Origin: Candidatus Hydrogenedentota bacterium
Lineage (GTDB): Bacteria > Hydrogenedentota > Hydrogenedentia > Hydrogenedentales > SLHB01
Assembly (NCBI GenBank): GCA_003552485.1
Contig: PUMX01000296.1
Coordinates: 1 to 9,828, forward strand
Length of the DNA: 9,828 nucleotides
Direction: 5' to 3'
The stretch's first letter is position 1; every line of letters begins with the position of its first letter. This document shows, piece by piece, positions 8,528-9,828 of the stretch. The position numbers and the translations under genes were made by a program. The notes under the pieces were generated by a model, which saw nothing but the letters and a program-made list of their open reading frames with translations, made no database searches and was not told the origin of the DNA.

Positions 8528-8532
8528 CCTCC
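8528..8532 (-). promoter_or_regulatory. Ribosome binding site deciding the activator start
   Basis: The minus strand reads GGAGG here, 9 nt before the TTG at 8518. The alternative TTG at 8560 has only a GAGG one base away, too close to work well. This favours the shorter 376-residue protein. Confidence 0.6.
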
Positions 8533-8563
8533 GCGATTTGTGTTCCGTGGCGCTCCGCAAGCC

Positions 8564-8578
8564 TCACAGGGTTCGCAT
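8564..8578 (-). other. Four-codon upstream mini-ORF in the leader
   Basis: The only in-frame ATG upstream of the activator opens at 8578 and reads Met-Arg-Thr-Leu before a TGA at 8566-8564. No good ribosome site precedes it, and its ATG lies in the 3' arm of a leader hairpin (8575-8596). It may be chance; if translated it could influence initiation at the weak TTG start. Confidence 0.25.
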
Positions 8579-8596
8579 CAACGAGGTTGCTTATGC
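8575..8596 (-). other. Imperfect hairpin in the operon leader
   Basis: The minus strand can fold as GCAT, a three-base AAG bulge, CAAC, a CTC loop, then GTTGATGC: eight base pairs. It lies 11 to 32 nt after the predicted start of transcription. There is no U-tract after it, so it is not a terminator. It might stabilise the leader or may have no role. Confidence 0.25.
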
Positions 8597-8616
8597 GAGT
8601 ACGACTGTAGCACTGT

Positions 8617-8634
8617 TAGCAAGGCGCATGCCAA
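8617..8634 (-). promoter_or_regulatory. Sigma-54 (-24/-12) promoter of the EPS operon
   Basis: The minus strand reads TTGGCATGCGCCTTGCTA. Against the sigma-54 consensus YTGGCACG-N4-TTGCW it has one mismatch (T for C in CACG). The GG (8632-8631) and GC (8620-8619) are exactly 10 nt apart, as required. Transcription should start near 8607, giving a leader of about 90 nt to the TTG at 8518. It points into an operon whose first gene encodes a sigma-54 activator, so autoregulation is likely. The match and placement are seen directly; activity is inferred. Confidence 0.8.
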
Positions 8635-8668
8635 TGTTTTTTGGGGCACGCGGGCAACGCTCTCTACC

Positions 8669-8786
8669 GTGACACACTCAACATGTGGCGCCCGGTAGCT
8701 TCGAGTTGACAATATATTGATCCGACGGTCTAGAAGTTGAACCACGACACGCCACATCGTGAGCAAATGTTGTTCAGATGTGACAT
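8669..8786. promoter_or_regulatory. Candidate upstream activator sites: repeated TGACA-like elements and dyads
   Basis: Four same-orientation elements on the plus strand, TGACA, TGACA, CGACA and TGACA, have their GACA at 8671, 8708, 8746 and 8782: spacings of 37, 38 and 36 bp, about 3.5 helical turns. The same stretch holds ATGTGGCG at 8683-8690 with its exact inverse at 8750-8757, and a related ATGTGAC at 8778-8784. Measured from the predicted start of transcription (about 8607) they fall between about -64 and -178, where enhancer-binding proteins usually bind. Each element is short, so some matches may be chance. Confidence 0.4.
8710..8722 (-). promoter_or_regulatory. Possible IHF site between promoter and upstream elements
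   Basis: The minus strand reads GATCAATATATTG, which fits the IHF core WATCAA-N4-TTR except for the first base (G for W). It contains a perfect 10-bp palindrome (CAATATATTG). Sigma-54 promoters often need DNA bending between enhancer and promoter, and the position (about -109) is compatible. The evidence is one consensus-like match only. Confidence 0.3.
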
Positions 8787-8797
8787 ATTTTTGCTCA
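8760..8797. repeat. Inverted repeat in the regulatory region
   Basis: TGAGCAAA (8760-8767) is mirrored exactly by TTTGCTCA (8790-8797) across 22 nt, and inner TGT/ACA bases extend the symmetry imperfectly. It encloses the outermost TGACA-like element. It is either an operator-type dyad or part of the enhancer region; no U-tract follows on either strand that would make it a terminator. Confidence 0.4.
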
Positions 8798-8819
8798 AAA
8801 AAAAGATCAACTTTTGATC
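8797..8819 (-). terminator. Second, weak terminator-like hairpin with T8 tract
   Basis: On the minus strand GATCAA-AAG-TTGATC, a perfect 6-bp inverted repeat with a 3-nt loop, is followed at once by eight T residues. The stem is short and AT-rich. It lies downstream of the strong terminator at 8891-8934 and could catch read-through from the cohesin-domain gene before the EPS promoter. A protein-binding palindrome is the alternative. Confidence 0.4.
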
Positions 8820-8890
8820 GGCCGTGAGCGCACCAAAGACGAAACAAGAAATCAAAACCAAACTACCGTGTTGCTACGGAATAGCCGGAC

Positions 8891-8934
8891 AAAAGAAAGC
8901 CCGCGCCCAGCGCAACCTTACGCCAGGCGCGGGT
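8891..8934 (-). terminator. Intrinsic terminator of the cohesin/IPT-domain gene
   Basis: The minus strand shows CCCGCGCC and GGCGCGGG, a perfect 8-bp GC-rich stem, with an additional inner GCG/CGC pairing across the loop. CTTTCTTTT follows directly. It begins 18 bp after the stop codon of the gene to its right and separates that gene from the EPS operon. Confidence 0.85.
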
Positions 8935-8951
8935 GAAGCATGGGGGAGAGG

Positions 8952-9828
8952 CTAACGGGCGCCCGTTCCGGCGGATAGGCGCGCGCCGGTTGTTGAATGC
9001 GCCGTCACATCGCTCAAGTATATCAGGCTTGGATACTCCGCGTCGTAGCCCACGGCAAGCAGATTGCAGTGGGTTATGGCGCTGGCGCTCAGACCGCCGG
9101 AAGCCGTGCTGTTGACGGTTACCTGAAGCATTCCAGGCCGGAGCAGTTCGGTTTCGACGTCAGCGTCCTGCTGGGGTTCAGCGAGGACCGGAATCGCTTC
9201 CGTCTCGATGGCTGCGAAAATCCGCGGATCATAGTTCAAGTTGAACTGTATACGGCCCACCGGCGCGCCTCGAATCGCCGTGATTTCCACTGGCGTCGTC
9301 AGCGTGTTGGCCAAGTCCACCTCAGCGGGCGGAGCGATGGTCAACTGAACGTCTGGAGTAAAATAGGAGAAGCCCTTCTCCAGCGTCCCTTCAGTCTCAA
9401 AAGCCGTGAGGCGCACATCCACATCACCGGTTCCGGCTGGGACGAGCGCGCGCACTTGCGAGCGCAGCGTGTCGACCTCGAACCACTCCGCTGGCGCATC
9501 GCCAAAGTACACACCGTCCACGGCGCGCAGGTTAGCCCCTTGAATGCGCACCACTACGCCGCCCGTGGCGGCGCCGCGATCAGGGGTAATCGAGGCTGGG
9601 GCTGGCGCGAGGGGCGCGCCGGTAATCTCGACTGGAATAGCCCCATCGTTGAGATCGGCGTCCAGCACTTCGAACCAGGCCGTTTGGCCTTCGGTAACCT
9701 CATCATGTGCGCGGAACTTCAGAATTGCAAGCGAGCCGGGCCCTGCATGGCTTCTGACGCCTGCCCCTGCGACGCGCACCCGGCCTGTCTCGCGATCGTT
9801 GACAATGGGTTGCACCCAGTTATCGCTG
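8952..9828 (-). CDS. Secreted/surface protein with IPT/TIG and cohesin-like domains, partial (N-terminus beyond right edge)
   Basis: The frame is open to the right edge; 291 residues are visible and the start is outside. A GTG at 9815 lies in frame but there is no reason to begin there, because coding sequence continues upstream of it. Visible residues 1-69 look like the end of a cohesin-type or similar beta domain. Residues about 77-157 are an IPT/TIG domain: a SITPDRGAATGG start, then GANL, VYFGD, VRALVPAG and GFSYF. Residues about 159-285 resemble a cohesin type I fold: a VQLTIAP start, VGRIQFNLNYDP, and a closing LIYLSDVTA strand. Such modules occur in extracellular proteins that bind carbohydrates or dockerin partners. 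No enzyme domain, PEP-CTERM motif, LPXTG motif or terminal membrane helix is present at the visible C-terminus. Its own terminator separates it from the EPS operon, so a functional link is unproven. Confidence 0.85.
   Translation of the reverse strand, partial: SDNWVQPIVNDRETGRVRVAGAGVRSHAGPGSLAILKFRAHDEVTEGQTAWFEVLDADLNDGAIPVEITGAPLAPAPASITPDRGAATGGVVVRIQGANLRAVDGVYFGDAPAEWFEVDTLRSQVRALVPAGTGDVDVRLTAFETEGTLEKGFSYFTPDVQLTIAPPAEVDLANTLTTPVEITAIRGAPVGRIQFNLNYDPRIFAAIETEAIPVLAEPQQDADVETELLRPGMLQVTVNSTASGGLSASAITHCNLLAVGYDAEYPSLIYLSDVTAHSTTGARLSAGTGAR

Noticed and set aside
8643..8657. Plus-strand GGCACG resembling half of a sigma-54 promoter
   Set aside because: There is no GC dinucleotide at the required 10-nt spacing after the GG, and no plus-strand gene downstream.
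8706..8734. Plus-strand TTGACA and TCTAGA 17 bp apart, resembling a sigma-70 promoter
   Set aside because: The -10 match is poor, no plus-strand gene follows before the convergent coding region, and the TGACA is better explained as one of the repeated upstream elements.
8795..8817. Minus-strand TTGATC followed after 17 nt by TATGTC, a possible sigma-70 promoter for the operon
   Set aside because: The -10 match is weak and the spacer is mostly the T8 tract; it overlaps a terminator-like hairpin. The sigma-54 element is far stronger.
8952..9010. PEP-CTERM or other sorting tail on the cohesin/IPT protein, which would tie it to an exosortase EPS system
   Set aside because: The last 20 residues are small and polar with no PEP motif, hydrophobic helix or basic end.
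1..9828. tRNA, rRNA, CRISPR arrays, insertion sequences or prophage genes
   Set aside because: No cloverleaf, spaced direct-repeat array, transposase reading frame or terminal inverted repeats could be recognised by eye.

Overview
The window is a GC-rich bacterial segment in which every supported gene lies on the minus strand, so it reads from right to left. It holds most of an envelope polysaccharide (EPS/capsule) export locus driven by sigma-54. The outer-membrane Wza-type lipoprotein implies a diderm organism. The very large TPR protein, the cohesin/IPT-domain secreted protein and the receiver-less sigma-54 activator placed inside an EPS operon would fit an uncultivated large-genome lineage of the Planctomycetota/Hydrogenedentota/Lentisphaerota kind. 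That placement is an inference from gene content; no marker gene is present.

Layout, right to left. (1) 9828-8952: C-terminal part of a secreted protein with a partial cohesin-like fold, an IPT/TIG domain and a second cohesin-like domain, closed by a strong intrinsic terminator at 8891-8934. (2) 8951-8519: an AT-richer regulatory region. It has a second terminator-like hairpin with a T8 tract, several dyads, a run of TGACA-like elements about 37 bp apart, an IHF-like site, and a near-consensus sigma-54 -24/-12 promoter at 8617-8634 pointing into the operon. (3) 8518-7388: a sigma-54 enhancer-binding protein (AAA+ plus Fis-type helix-turn-helix, no receiver domain). (4) 7379-6120: a Wza-type polysaccharide export lipoprotein. 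(5) 6110-3753: a fused Wzz/Wzc-type inner-membrane co-polymerase with a BY-kinase-like domain whose nucleotide-binding motifs depart from the usual pattern. (6) 3784-2879: a WecG/TagA/CpsF-family glycosyltransferase. (7) 2866-1: a membrane-anchored protein of at least 955 residues made of TPR-like helical repeats, running off the left edge.

Genes 3 to 7 are packed with gaps of 12 bp or less or with overlaps, and several Shine-Dalgarno sequences sit on the preceding stop codon, so they very probably form one operon. The likely logic is this. The activator switches on a sigma-54 promoter in front of its own gene, giving positive feedback. The glycosyltransferase adds a sugar to a lipid-linked intermediate. 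The Wzc-like protein controls chain length and links to the Wza-like outer-membrane channel. The TPR protein probably scaffolds assembly or secretion. Polymerase, flippase and further glycosyltransferases are not in the window and may lie to the left.

The points most worth checking are the self-directed sigma-54 promoter with its ordered upstream elements, the degenerate kinase motifs, and the giant TPR protein that follows the glycosyltransferase in the same reading frame after one stop codon.
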